Positions 1 to 6,811 of a stretch of DNA of 9,988 nucleotides are shown here, one piece after another (position 1 is the stretch's first letter; the number at the start of each line of letters is the position of its first letter). The notes beneath the pieces were generated by a model. It was not told the DNA's origin and searched no databases. It was given only the letters and a program-made list of their open reading frames with translations. Origin of the DNA: a bacterium (GTDB lineage Bacteria > Spirochaetota > Spirochaetia > JABEVK01); assembly GCA_021781625.1 (NCBI GenBank), contig JAJXWL010000048.1, positions 1 through 9,988 on the forward strand, given 5' to 3'. The translations under genes were made by a program, and so were the position numbers.

Positions 1-408
1 TTTCAGGGCTCCATTCCCATTCTGCTGTTTCAAAAAGCCTTTGAACAGGCCGAACCGTTTTTGATCAATGATTCCATCCTCGGGTTTACGGGCCGCGTCG
101 AGATTCGCGACGACGAAAAACCCGCGCTGTCGGTGATCTCAGTCTTGCCTCCCGAGAACCTGAAGCTGGTACGCTCGCTGACCGTCCACGTTCGGGTTCC
201 CGAAAAAAGCTGGGTTGACGAAGAAATCGAGCATATCCGTGATTTCTTTTTAGAGATTCCCGGCTCAAGCCCTTTGATCCTTCATATTCCGACTGGGGCT
301 TCTGAAACCTTGGTACGCTGTCCACCGCAACTTCACGTGGCCGACACCCAGGCCGCTTTAGAGCGCTACAAAGCCCAAGCTTGGGTTTCGGAAGTCTGGC
401 GGGACTGA
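1..408 (+). CDS. dnaE: DNA polymerase III subunit alpha, C-terminal part (5' end outside window)
   Basis: These are the last 135 residues of the replicative polymerase catalytic subunit. The frame is open from base 1 and ends at TGA 406-408, so the start and the PHP, palm, fingers and thumb regions lie to the left of the window. The visible part starts inside the OB-fold that contacts single-stranded DNA: 'ILGFTGRVEIRDDEKPALSV' is the usual strand pair of that domain in DnaE. It is followed by the C-terminal domain, with the pattern 'SLTVHVRV', a helix, 'IPGSSPLILHIP' and a final 'LVRCPPQLHVADTQAALERY'. In the Gram-negative family this last domain binds the tau clamp-loader subunit; that role here is inference. 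The identification rests on these two domains and on the downstream yggT and recG. No catalytic residues are in view, so activity cannot be judged. PolC is unlikely because its C-terminus is organised differently. Confidence 0.85.
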   Translation, partial: FQGSIPILLFQKAFEQAEPFLINDSILGFTGRVEIRDDEKPALSVISVLPPENLKLVRSLTVHVRVPEKSWVDEEIEHIRDFFLEIPGSSPLILHIPTGASETLVRCPPQLHVADTQAALERYKAQAWVSEVWRD

Positions 409-423
409 GTCTGGCAAGACTGG
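394..423 (+). repeat. Imperfect 15-base tandem repeat at the dnaE stop codon
   Basis: Two adjacent 15-base units, gtctggcgggactga (394-408) and gtctggcaagactgg (409-423), match at 12 of 15 positions. The first unit encodes the last four dnaE residues (VWRD) and the stop. The second unit would read VWQDW in the same frame. It looks like a small slippage duplication that left a decayed copy of the gene end behind the stop. A regulatory role is not evident. Confidence 0.6.
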
Positions 424-440
424 GCACATTTCGTTACACT
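412..440 (+). promoter_or_regulatory. Weak sigma70-like promoter candidate before yggT
   Basis: TACACT at 435-440 differs from the -10 consensus at two positions. It sits 17 bases after TGGCAA (412-417), which matches the -35 consensus at only three positions. It lies in the 75-base gap between dnaE and yggT, upstream of the yggT ribosome binding site. The -35 is poor and overlaps the tandem repeat, so this may be chance. The genes could equally be read through from dnaE. Confidence 0.2.
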
Positions 441-472
441 AAAGCGGAATTTCCGTGGTTTGATCGAACAAC

Positions 473-477
473 AGGAG
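473..477 (+). promoter_or_regulatory. Ribosome binding site fixing the yggT start at 484
   Basis: AGGAG lies six bases before ATG 484. This decides against the in-frame TTG at 460, which would add eight residues (MIEQQENE) that include the binding site itself. Confidence 0.75.
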
Positions 478-483
478 AATGAG

Positions 484-1080
484 ATGACCGGAGTTCTGCT
501 TTTTCTTTTTGGCCTGACGGCATCGCTGTTATGGATCTATCTGATCCTGCTGTTTTTGCGTACCCTTAGCGGGTGGTTTCCTTTGGATCCTCGGCATCCA
601 GCACTCCGGCTTTTGGGCCGGCTTTGTGACCCCTATTTGAATTATTTCCGCCGCTTTCGGTGGATGACCCTGGGCAGGTTTGATTTTTCGCCGCTCGCGG
701 CGATTCTGCTGGTCAGCTTTGTAGCCAACATCTTGCAAACGGTCAGTCAAACCGGACGGCTAACCGTGGGGATAGTTCTGGCGATTCTTGTGCAAGCTCT
801 TTGGGGAGCGCTTCAGTATTTTCTCCTCTTTTTTTTGGTGCTTAGCCTGATTCGCTACCTCTCGTTGCGTCTTCGTTGGAGCGGCCAATTAGTTTGGGAT
901 TTAGTCGATTCGGTGATCATGCCTGTAGCTCAGTTTGTGATGGCACCGCTGGCAAGGCGCCGAGTACGACCCTACCCCTACTTATTGCTGGGCTCAACGG
1001 TCATTTTTGCCGTTCTTTTGGTGGGCGGTTCCGTGGGGGTGGCGTACGCGACCTCGTGGATCATCAACCTTCCGTTTTAA
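484..1080 (+). CDS. YggT-family integral membrane protein
   Basis: A 198-residue hydrophobic protein with about four to five membrane segments (roughly residues 4-26, 68-88, 94-125, which may be one or two, and 168-195). The first half carries the YggT signature: 'RTLSGWFPLDPRHP' at 26-39, a 'CDPYLNYFRRF' stretch matching the family 'ePllrpfR' motif, and 'DFSPLAAILL' at 67-76. A second, much weaker copy seems to occupy about 110-190: the 'MPVAQFVMAPLARR' stretch echoes the Pll/R pattern, but the SW and D-x-SP motifs are lost. YggT proteins are poorly characterised. Members have been linked to osmotic or potassium stress, and in phototrophs to membrane and nucleoid organisation; no role can be assigned from this sequence alone. 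The gene follows dnaE by 75 bases in the same frame and ends nine bases before recG, so co-transcription is likely. The ATG at 484 is chosen because of the AGGAG at 473-477. Confidence 0.75.
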   Translation: MTGVLLFLFGLTASLLWIYLILLFLRTLSGWFPLDPRHPALRLLGRLCDPYLNYFRRFRWMTLGRFDFSPLAAILLVSFVANILQTVSQTGRLTVGIVLAILVQALWGALQYFLLFFLVLSLIRYLSLRLRWSGQLVWDLVDSVIMPVAQFVMAPLARRRVRPYPYLLLGSTVIFAVLLVGGSVGVAYATSWIINLPF

Positions 1081-1084
1081 GGGG
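1079..1084 (+). promoter_or_regulatory. Ribosome binding site for recG (GTG start at 1090)
   Basis: AAGGGG begins within the yggT stop codon and is followed, after five bases, by GTG at 1090. It supports the non-ATG start, and the overlap with the yggT stop suggests the two genes are translated in sequence. Confidence 0.55.
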
Positions 1085-1089
1085 ACGTT

Positions 1090-3177
1090 GTGGTTCTTGG
1101 CGAACTAACAGTCCCTCTGACCCGGCTGTCGGGGATAGGGCCTGCCGGTCTTCGTGATCTGGCCAAACTGGGGGTAACCGACTGCGGAAAGTTGCTTCAG
1201 CATTTTCCGCGTGACCACGTCAACCGCAGGGACGAGGTTACCCTGCGCACCGCCCTAGCCTCGGGTGTTCCCGTTAACACCTTGGTGCAAGTCACAGATC
1301 ACGAATGGTTTGGCCCGCCCTCTCGACGAACCCTCAAGCTCTTGATTGTTGACCGCGAGGGGACACAAGCCGAAGTCCTTTGCTTTCACCGCAATTTTTT
1401 AGAAAAAATCTACCCCGTCGGGGCCTCGGGCTGGCTTTGGGGTACCGTCGAATTTAAGTTCAAACATCCCCAAGTTTCTACGTTTCAGCTTGAACCACCT
1501 CCTGCAGGCCTTGCCTTTGGGGATCCTTTGGGTCAGGTGGGAAAGCTTGAACCCCTTTACCCCTTGGCGGGGCATCTGACTCATACAGGGCTAGCCAAAG
1601 CCGTGGCTCAAACCTTTGGGCTGTTTGTGGTGGGGTTAGAAGACGACCTCCCGGCTCGTCTAATTGAAAAATATCGACTCCCCCCCTTGCGACAGCTTCT
1701 TTGGTCGGCTCATTTTCCCGAAACCCTAGAGCAAAGGGCTGAGACCTACCGTCACTTAGCCTACCGGGAACTCTTTCACCTGCAAACCGCTGTTCGCCGC
1801 CGACCTCTATCTCAAGCCGTCTCGCAACGTCCCGGGCAGACCTTTTCACGTCGTTTACAAAAAGAACTCCTGTTGCGACTTCCCTTTGAGCTCACCCCTG
1901 ACCAAGACAGGGTCATTAACGAAATTGTCACCGATTTAGAAGCCGATCGACCCATGGGGCGACTCCTTCAGGGCGATGTCGGTTCGGGAAAAACCCTCGT
2001 CGCCTTTCTTTCGGCCCTGCCGCTCATCGAAGCCGGGTACCAGTGCGCTCTCATGGCTCCCACCGAGCTACTTGCCCTGCAACATGCCGAAAACGCCGGG
2101 CGTCTGTTGGATCCGCTCGGCGTACGCGTTGCCTATTTGACAGGCAACCTGCGAACCTCAGGCCGCAACGCCATTCAGGAGGCTCTTGCCGAGGGCAACA
2201 TCGACTTCGTCATTGGGACTCATGCCCTGTTTTCGACAGAAGTTCGCTTTAAAAATCTTCGCTACGTGATCATCGATGAACAGCACAGGTTTGGGGTCTC
2301 ACAGCGCCAAGCCTTGGCCCAAAAGGGTCAGCTCCCCGATTTGCTGTTGATGAGTGCCACCCCCATACCGCGAACCTTGGCACTTACCGCCTTTGGTGAC
2401 CTCAAAACTTCGGTAATCCGCACCATGCCCCTGGGACGAAAACCAATTGTTACGCATACCGCCAAGCAGAGCAACCAAGCCAAGGTCTACGAGTTTGTCC
2501 GGCACGAGCTTCAAGCGGGCCGCCAGGCCTATTTCGTGTACCCCCTCATCGAATCGAGTGAAAGCCTTGACCTCAAAGACGCCGAAACAATGGTCAAGCA
2601 CCTCGCTGAAAACATTTTTCCGGAATTTGCGGTTGCCATGGTCCACTCGCGGGTAGAGGACGAGGACAAAAAACGAGTCATGGAAGAGTTTTCTTCGGGC
2701 AAAATTCAAGTTCTGGTCGCGACCAGTGTGGTCGAAGTCGGTGTCGATGTCGCCAATGCCACCTGCATGGTGATCGAACACGCTGAACGTTTTGGGTTAT
2801 CCGCGCTCCACCAGCTCAGGGGCCGGGTAGGACGTTCCACGTTAGCCAGCTTTTGCTTTTTGGTTTACAGCGAAAACTTAACCGAGGTGGGCAAACAACG
2901 TCTTAAGGTTATGATGTCCACCACCGACGGCTTTCAAATCGCCGAAGAAGATTTAAAATTGCGAGGTCCGGGTGATTTAACGGGGGTTCGGCAATCTGGC
3001 TACTTAAAGCTTAGGACCGCCGATTTAGCCCGCGATTTTGACCTTTTAGTTCAGGCTCGCGATGACGTCGAGGCCGTGTTTTTGGCCGACCCTGGCCTTT
3101 TAGCAGTAGGCAATTCTGGAGTGCGTCGTTTGTGGGAAAAGGCCCCGCCTTTTAGCGACGATTTGGTGGCGTTATGA
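1090..3177 (+). CDS. recG: ATP-dependent DNA helicase RecG
   Basis: A 695-residue superfamily 2 helicase, normal length for the family, that remodels stalled forks and branched recombination intermediates. An N-terminal helix-hairpin-like 'LSGIGPAGLRDLAKLGV' (13-29) precedes the wedge OB-fold (about 60-140), which splits the junction. Helicase motifs follow in order: Q motif 'FELTPDQ' 266-272, Walker A 'GDVGSGKT' 295-302, Ia 'APTELLA' 323-329, DEQH box 396-399, SAT 422-424, motif V 'ATSVVEVGVDVA' 544-555 and motif VI 'QLRGRVGRS' 575-583. The TRG translocation motif 'GFQIAEEDLKLRGPGDL' (614-630) ending in 'RQSG' separates RecG from Mfd, UvrB and PriA. All key residues are present, so the enzyme should be active. 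The GTG start is supported by AAGGGG five bases upstream. The gene ends in a four-base ATGA overlap with the next one, a sign of translational coupling. The neighbouring dnaE fits a replication and repair unit. Confidence 0.97.
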   Translation: MVLGELTVPLTRLSGIGPAGLRDLAKLGVTDCGKLLQHFPRDHVNRRDEVTLRTALASGVPVNTLVQVTDHEWFGPPSRRTLKLLIVDREGTQAEVLCFHRNFLEKIYPVGASGWLWGTVEFKFKHPQVSTFQLEPPPAGLAFGDPLGQVGKLEPLYPLAGHLTHTGLAKAVAQTFGLFVVGLEDDLPARLIEKYRLPPLRQLLWSAHFPETLEQRAETYRHLAYRELFHLQTAVRRRPLSQAVSQRPGQTFSRRLQKELLLRLPFELTPDQDRVINEIVTDLEADRPMGRLLQGDVGSGKTLVAFLSALPLIEAGYQCALMAPTELLALQHAENAGRLLDPLGVRVAYLTGNLRTSGRNAIQEALAEGNIDFVIGTHALFSTEVRFKNLRYVIIDEQHRFGVSQRQALAQKGQLPDLLLMSATPIPRTLALTAFGDLKTSVIRTMPLGRKPIVTHTAKQSNQAKVYEFVRHELQAGRQAYFVYPLIESSESLDLKDAETMVKHLAENIFPEFAVAMVHSRVEDEDKKRVMEEFSSGKIQVLVATSVVEVGVDVANATCMVIEHAERFGLSALHQLRGRVGRSTLASFCFLVYSENLTEVGKQRLKVMMSTTDGFQIAEEDLKLRGPGDLTGVRQSGYLKLRTADLARDFDLLVQARDDVEAVFLADPGLLAVGNSGVRRLWEKAPPFSDDLVAL

Positions 3178-4304
3178 AACAACATTTTGAAATCCTCTTT
3201 CAAACCCTCTACGATGTGGGTCGTGCCGTACAGGTTGAAGCCGTGGCCCAGCGCTTTCCTGCGGCCAAGCCGCTTTCGTTTCAAAAGTGGCGCGATACGC
3301 CTGAATCCTTACTGCTCCCCCTTCCCCTCATTGTTCCGCTTGAGAGCGGCGACCTCACCCTTCCCGAAGGCTGGAGCTCGATCGTTCTGCAGGCCAAGGT
3401 CTATGAAGAAGGGGTCATCACCCTGGAGTGTCGCCTAAACGTCATCTGGGAGCTCACAGAACTTCACCGAATTCGCCACACGCCCCTTGCCCAAAAAGGC
3501 CGAGAGCTCACCACCGACCAGCTCATTCACGCCCAGTTCCGCCAGTTTCGTGACCAGATTGACGACTTGATCGCCCTCGACCCCGAAGCCGCCGACAAAA
3601 TTGAGCGGGAACAATACCGGTTGTTCTGTCTGGTCGACCCAGTCAGCGACCCTGCTGGTTTTGTCGAAGAGCACCAGGCCTACTTGGCACCGTTTCTTTT
3701 AGGCGAAGACCCCGATGACCTGTTGCACACCTCACAGGTTAACCTGACCCTCAAAACGCCCTTTTCGTTTCATGAAGATGATCTGGCGATTTTTGACTTG
3801 GACCGAGCCTTCCTCATCAACCCCCGGCGGGACTACGAGGACCTCGTCTTGATTTTGGAGCATGCGAACTATCAGCTTTTGGAATTGCGCGTTCTGGACA
3901 AACTGCTCGATAGCTGGTTGGACGAGGCCAGCCGTGTTTTGCGGGGAGCAGGCAAAAACCGCGCACGGTTTGAACTCAACCCCCTGAGGTCGTTAAGCCG
4001 GTTGTCACAAAAGCTGGGTCGCCTGCAAGGCCTGCGGTTGGATGCGTTATTTCTTCTTGAAAACCTTGAAAACTCGTCGCGCATCATAGGTGACTATTAT
4101 CTTGAACAGGTGTACGGCCACCTGTGCCGCATGTTCAACACACAAGGCTGGAAGCGCAACATCGAACGGCGTCTTGAACTGTTAGAAAACATCTACGCGA
4201 TGACCAAATCGGACAGGTCTGAACGAACGATGGTCCTTTTGGAACTTATCGTCGTGCTTATGATCGGCTTGGAAATTGTTGCTCTGTTCTTTCCCCCCCA
4301 TTAA
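3174..4304 (+). CDS. RMD1/YagE (DUF155)-like protein with C-terminal membrane anchor
   Basis: A 376-residue protein that I place, at moderate confidence, in the RMD1/YagE (DUF155) family. The supporting features are a poorly conserved N-terminal half and a core 'DDLAIFDLDRAFLINP' (202-217). This leads into 'ILEHANYQLLELRVLDKLLD' (227-246), then a long helical, probably coiled-coil stretch (about 270-348) ending 'RLELLENIYAMTKSDRSER' (333-351). One hydrophobic segment (about 353-374) ends two residues before the C-terminus. That layout suggests a soluble domain tethered by its tail. In eukaryotes the relatives (yeast RMD1, human RMND1) include mitochondrial inner-membrane proteins, RMND1 being needed for mitochondrial translation; bacterial members have no settled function. 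No enzyme motif is seen. The start overlaps the recG stop (ATGA 3174-3177), with only a weak GGTGG upstream (3165-3169), so translation probably depends on recG. Confidence 0.6.
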   Translation: MKQHFEILFQTLYDVGRAVQVEAVAQRFPAAKPLSFQKWRDTPESLLLPLPLIVPLESGDLTLPEGWSSIVLQAKVYEEGVITLECRLNVIWELTELHRIRHTPLAQKGRELTTDQLIHAQFRQFRDQIDDLIALDPEAADKIEREQYRLFCLVDPVSDPAGFVEEHQAYLAPFLLGEDPDDLLHTSQVNLTLKTPFSFHEDDLAIFDLDRAFLINPRRDYEDLVLILEHANYQLLELRVLDKLLDSWLDEASRVLRGAGKNRARFELNPLRSLSRLSQKLGRLQGLRLDALFLLENLENSSRIIGDYYLEQVYGHLCRMFNTQGWKRNIERRLELLENIYAMTKSDRSERTMVLLELIVVLMIGLEIVALFFPPH

Positions 4305-4334
4305 CAGTAAGTTTGAAAGAACCCACGCTAACCC

Positions 4335-4341
4335 AGGAGTG
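4335..4341 (+). promoter_or_regulatory. Ribosome binding site for the M29 aminopeptidase
   Basis: AGGAGTG ends eight bases before ATG 4350. It lies in the 45-base gap after the RMD1-like gene, where I see neither a clear promoter nor a terminator hairpin. The gene can therefore be translated independently even if it is co-transcribed with the genes upstream. Confidence 0.65.
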
Positions 4342-4349
4342 AAAAATTT

Positions 4350-5585
4350 ATGAGCGCAGAAGCATCGTTGAACGAATTTTACCGGGCGTATGCCCAGCTA
4401 GCCATTCGTACAGGAATCAATCTGGAGCCAGGTCGTCCTGTTTTAATTTCGACCGGCTGGGAAACCTACGGCTTTGCCGTACAAATTTCAGAAGAAGCCT
4501 ACCGCCAAGGCGCATCGCAAGTAAAAATCGAAGTCCGTGATGAACGGCTTACAGCTCAACGACTCAAGTACGCGCCAGCCAACACCTGGACTTTGACACC
4601 TCCCGGCCTGGCCGAGGAATACCAAGGGTACGTCGATCAAGGCTGGTCACGCGTGGCGCTAGAAGACCTCGCCGCGTCTGAAATCCTTGAAGGGGCCAAC
4701 CCCGAGGGCTTACGGGTTGTCCGTCAAGCGCGAAACCGACTGACACGCCCCTATCAGGCGGCCCAGATGTCCGATCGCTTTCCCTGGGTTGTGATTGCCG
4801 CTCCCAGCCCTGCCTGGATGAAAAAGCTGGGGCTGACAGAGCTCGACCTGGTCAAGCTTTTAGAGCCACTCCTGCTTTTAAATACCCCTGACCCCCAGGC
4901 CGCCTGGGATGCCAAGATGCGCGCCATCGAACACCGGTGCCAGCGCTTGAACAGCCTCAAGCTCAAAGAGCTACGGTACCGTGGCCCAGGCACTGACCTA
5001 ACGATAGGCCTGAGGCCCGAACACCTCTGGGTAGGGGGAGCTTCTGAAATTCAAGGTCGCCCCTTTTTGTGCAATATTCCCACCGAAGAAGTTTTTTCAG
5101 CACCCGATGCGTTTGCTGTAAACGGTCGAGTAGCCCTGACCAAACCCGTCAGCGTGCTGGGTGCCCTAGTCCAAGGCGGATGGCTGGTTTTCAAAGACGG
5201 CAAAGTTGTCGATTCTGGGGCCGACCGCAACGCCGAAAACCTTAAGCGGTATTTTGAAATCGATGAAGGAGCCTCGCGCCTGGGCGAAGTGGCCCTGGTC
5301 GATGAGGACAGTCCTATTGCCCTAAGTGGACGACTCTTTGGCAGTTCCCTTTATGATGAAAACGCCGCATGCCATATTGCTCTAGGAGCCGCCTACCCTA
5401 TTTGCTACGCTGATCCTGCTCAGCTTGTCACAGATGAAGCCAAACGAAACCGAGGGTGCAATGTTAGCACTGTTCATACTGACGTGATGATTGGCTCACC
5501 GCAGATTGATATCGATGGAATCACTTCTCAAGGGGTGACCGTCCCTCTGCTCCGTCAGGGGCGCTTTACGGCAGAACTGCGCTGA
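4350..5585 (+). CDS. M29-family metallo-aminopeptidase (AmpS/PepS/aminopeptidase T type)
   Basis: A 411-residue cytoplasmic two-metal exopeptidase that removes N-terminal residues from peptides, the usual length for family M29. The metal and active-site positions can be picked out by motif and spacing: Glu247 in 'NIPTEEVFSAPD' (242-253), Glu313 in 'GEVALVDEDSP', His342 in 'YDENAACHIALGAAYP', with Tyr349 seven residues later, and His376 and Asp378 in 'VHTDVMIGS'. The spacings E247-E313 (66), E313-H342 (29) and H342-Y349 (7) agree with what I recall of the Thermus enzyme. The N-terminal half (1-200) is the less conserved domain that shapes the dimer cavity. There is no signal peptide. The likely role is turnover of peptides released by proteases such as the ClpX and Lon systems encoded opposite, but that link is inference from proximity only. 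The last 31 bases overlap the end of the convergent RNase HI gene. Confidence 0.88.
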   Translation: MSAEASLNEFYRAYAQLAIRTGINLEPGRPVLISTGWETYGFAVQISEEAYRQGASQVKIEVRDERLTAQRLKYAPANTWTLTPPGLAEEYQGYVDQGWSRVALEDLAASEILEGANPEGLRVVRQARNRLTRPYQAAQMSDRFPWVVIAAPSPAWMKKLGLTELDLVKLLEPLLLLNTPDPQAAWDAKMRAIEHRCQRLNSLKLKELRYRGPGTDLTIGLRPEHLWVGGASEIQGRPFLCNIPTEEVFSAPDAFAVNGRVALTKPVSVLGALVQGGWLVFKDGKVVDSGADRNAENLKRYFEIDEGASRLGEVALVDEDSPIALSGRLFGSSLYDENAACHIALGAAYPICYADPAQLVTDEAKRNRGCNVSTVHTDVMIGSPQIDIDGITSQGVTVPLLRQGRFTAELR

Positions 5586-6787
5586 CGGATGGTTTTCTGG
5601 ACGAGTTGATCACAGGCTTCATTATCCGCATTGCCGGCGTGGCCTTTGACCCACGCCCAATGGGGGTGAAACTCTTGGTTCAAAGCGTGCAGACGTTCCC
5701 ACAGGTCTTGGTTTTTAACCGGCTCTTTTGAGGCAGTCTTCCAACCATTAGCCAACCACGAGCGTATCCATGTCGTAATGCCGTTTTTCACATACTGACT
5801 ATCGGTCCGAATTTCAAGACGTTGGGGGCGGTCGGGCAGGTTGGCTACCGCCTCGAGAGCCTTGATCACCGCCGTAAGCTCCATCTTATTATTGGTCGTC
5901 AGGTCTTCGCCGCCACTGCCTTCCCAGTGCTCCCCGCCAGCACGAACTAAAAAGGCCCAGGCACCCGGTCCAGGGTTGCCGATACAACCCCCATCGGTGT
6001 GAATCAACACATCGCTCGCGTTCAAAACCTCGCGCATGTTCAAGGCCTCCCCCTTCGCCGAGGGCTTGTTGGCAGGTGCCGAGCTTGCAGGTTCATACAA
6101 GCCTTGAGCCAGCCCTTCCCACAACGAAGGCACGAGTGCCAGGTCTGCGGTTGCCAACTTGGTCAAAGAGTCTTCCCACCCCTTGGGAGCCACCGTCAGT
6201 CGCCGCGCTCCTGCAAGCCATCCGGACTTTCCCGGCAAAAACTCACCGTTAAGGGCATACAGAACGTCGAGGTACGCCACCATAAATTGGGTGATGGCCT
6301 GCCGAATAAAGACGACGTCCTGTTGTCGAACCGCTCGTTTTAGCCGCGCCAGGGTCCAAGGGCCCCGCAAAAAGGGGTGGTAAAATTCTTGAATGGCACC
6401 AGTCAAGGCTGGGGGATAGGGTGCATTGAAGCGTTCTCTAAGGACCCCAATCTCACCCCTATCACCACACAAACGGCTAAAACGCAACTCGCCCAAGGGA
6501 ACAGTAGCGCCCACGGTCACGAGGTGCCCATCCCAAACCTGAGTTAGCGTTTGTGACCACACCGAAAAAAGCTCGTAGGACACTTCGAGAGGGGTACCAT
6601 CGTTGAGAAGAATTTCATCGGTATCAGGGGTGCTCGAAAGGGCTGTCGAGAAAGCCTGCCACCACCCCCGCCGGTCAGCAGGGGCGGTGATAGCGGTGAC
6701 CAATACCGTCCATTCGGTCTCAGAAACCACCAGCACGCCCAGAATTTCAGGACGCGAGGTGAGCCCCTCAAGCATCGAATCCACCAT
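5555..6787 (-). CDS. rnhA: Ribonuclease HI fused to a degenerate nucleotidyltransferase-like N-terminal region
   Basis: A 410-residue protein, against about 155 for a plain RNase HI. Residues 257-400 form a full RNase HI domain: Asp265 in 'TDGGCIGNPGPGAW', Glu303 in 'KMELTAVIKAL', Asp329 in 'RTDSQYVKNGI', His383 in 'WVKGHAGN' and Asp393 in 'NEACD'. The D-E, D-H and H-D spacings (38, 54, 10) equal those of the E. coli enzyme, and the basic handle 'GWKTASKEPVKNQDLW' (348-363) is present. It should cut the RNA strand of RNA-DNA hybrids. Residues 1-230 resemble nucleotidyltransferases of the DUF4037 sort, mainly through 'FYHPFLRGPWTLARLKRA' (135-152) and 'VLYALNGEFLPGKSGW' (175-190). The GS and D-x-D catalytic motifs expected after 'EILGVLVV' (14-21) are absent. 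A low-complexity linker rich in Ala, Ser and Pro (about 233-249) joins the parts. It is the third gene after clpX and lon, 24 bases behind lon. RNase HI is certain; the N-terminal assignment is tentative. Confidence 0.93.
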   Translation of the reverse strand: MVDSMLEGLTSRPEILGVLVVSETEWTVLVTAITAPADRRGWWQAFSTALSSTPDTDEILLNDGTPLEVSYELFSVWSQTLTQVWDGHLVTVGATVPLGELRFSRLCGDRGEIGVLRERFNAPYPPALTGAIQEFYHPFLRGPWTLARLKRAVRQQDVVFIRQAITQFMVAYLDVLYALNGEFLPGKSGWLAGARRLTVAPKGWEDSLTKLATADLALVPSLWEGLAQGLYEPASSAPANKPSAKGEALNMREVLNASDVLIHTDGGCIGNPGPGAWAFLVRAGGEHWEGSGGEDLTTNNKMELTAVIKALEAVANLPDRPQRLEIRTDSQYVKNGITTWIRSWLANGWKTASKEPVKNQDLWERLHALNQEFHPHWAWVKGHAGNADNEACDQLVQKTIRQRSSAVKRP

Positions 6788-6793
6788 GAGAAT

Positions 6794-6799
6794 CTCCTC
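6794..6799 (-). promoter_or_regulatory. Ribosome binding site for the RNase HI fusion
   Basis: On the minus strand GAGGAG lies six bases before the ATG at 6787, inside the 24-base gap after lon. It supports the long start, so the N-terminal extension is translated. An internal ATG at residue 5 has no comparable site. Confidence 0.7.
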
Positions 6800-6811
6800 G
6801 AGAAGTTTAGC

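Noticed and set aside
86..427. A 113-codon minus-strand open frame over the dnaE end.
   Set aside because: It is Arg- and Pro-rich and lies opposite a clear DnaE C-terminus.
460..483. An earlier TTG start for the YggT protein, adding eight residues.
   Set aside because: The added stretch covers the AGGAG ribosome binding site at 473-477 and is hydrophilic (MIEQQENE), whereas ATG 484 is correctly spaced and starts straight into the first membrane segment.
876..1157. A 93-codon plus-strand open frame spanning the yggT/recG junction.
   Set aside because: It lies in another frame over the end of yggT and the start of recG, both clear family members, and its translation has no recognisable domain.
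1478..1849. A 123-codon minus-strand open frame antisense to recG.
   Set aside because: It is a shadow of the RecG coding frame, with no domain pattern and no gene on that strand nearby.
2299..2781. A 160-codon minus-strand open frame antisense to recG.
   Set aside because: It lies opposite the conserved helicase core, and its composition (many His, Asp, Gly) is what the reverse of a constrained gene gives. It has no domain and no convincing ribosome binding site.
4305..4349. The 45-base gap between the RMD1-like gene and the aminopeptidase, searched for a promoter or terminator.
   Set aside because: There is no stem-loop with a T-run and no convincing -35/-10 pair; only the ribosome binding site can be supported.
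5999..6343. A 114-codon plus-strand open frame inside the RNase HI fusion gene, considered as a possible separate gene over the unusual N-terminal half.
   Set aside because: It is a shadow frame with no domain. The minus-strand frame is continuous, has a strong ribosome binding site, and gives recognisable helical-domain motifs in this stretch.
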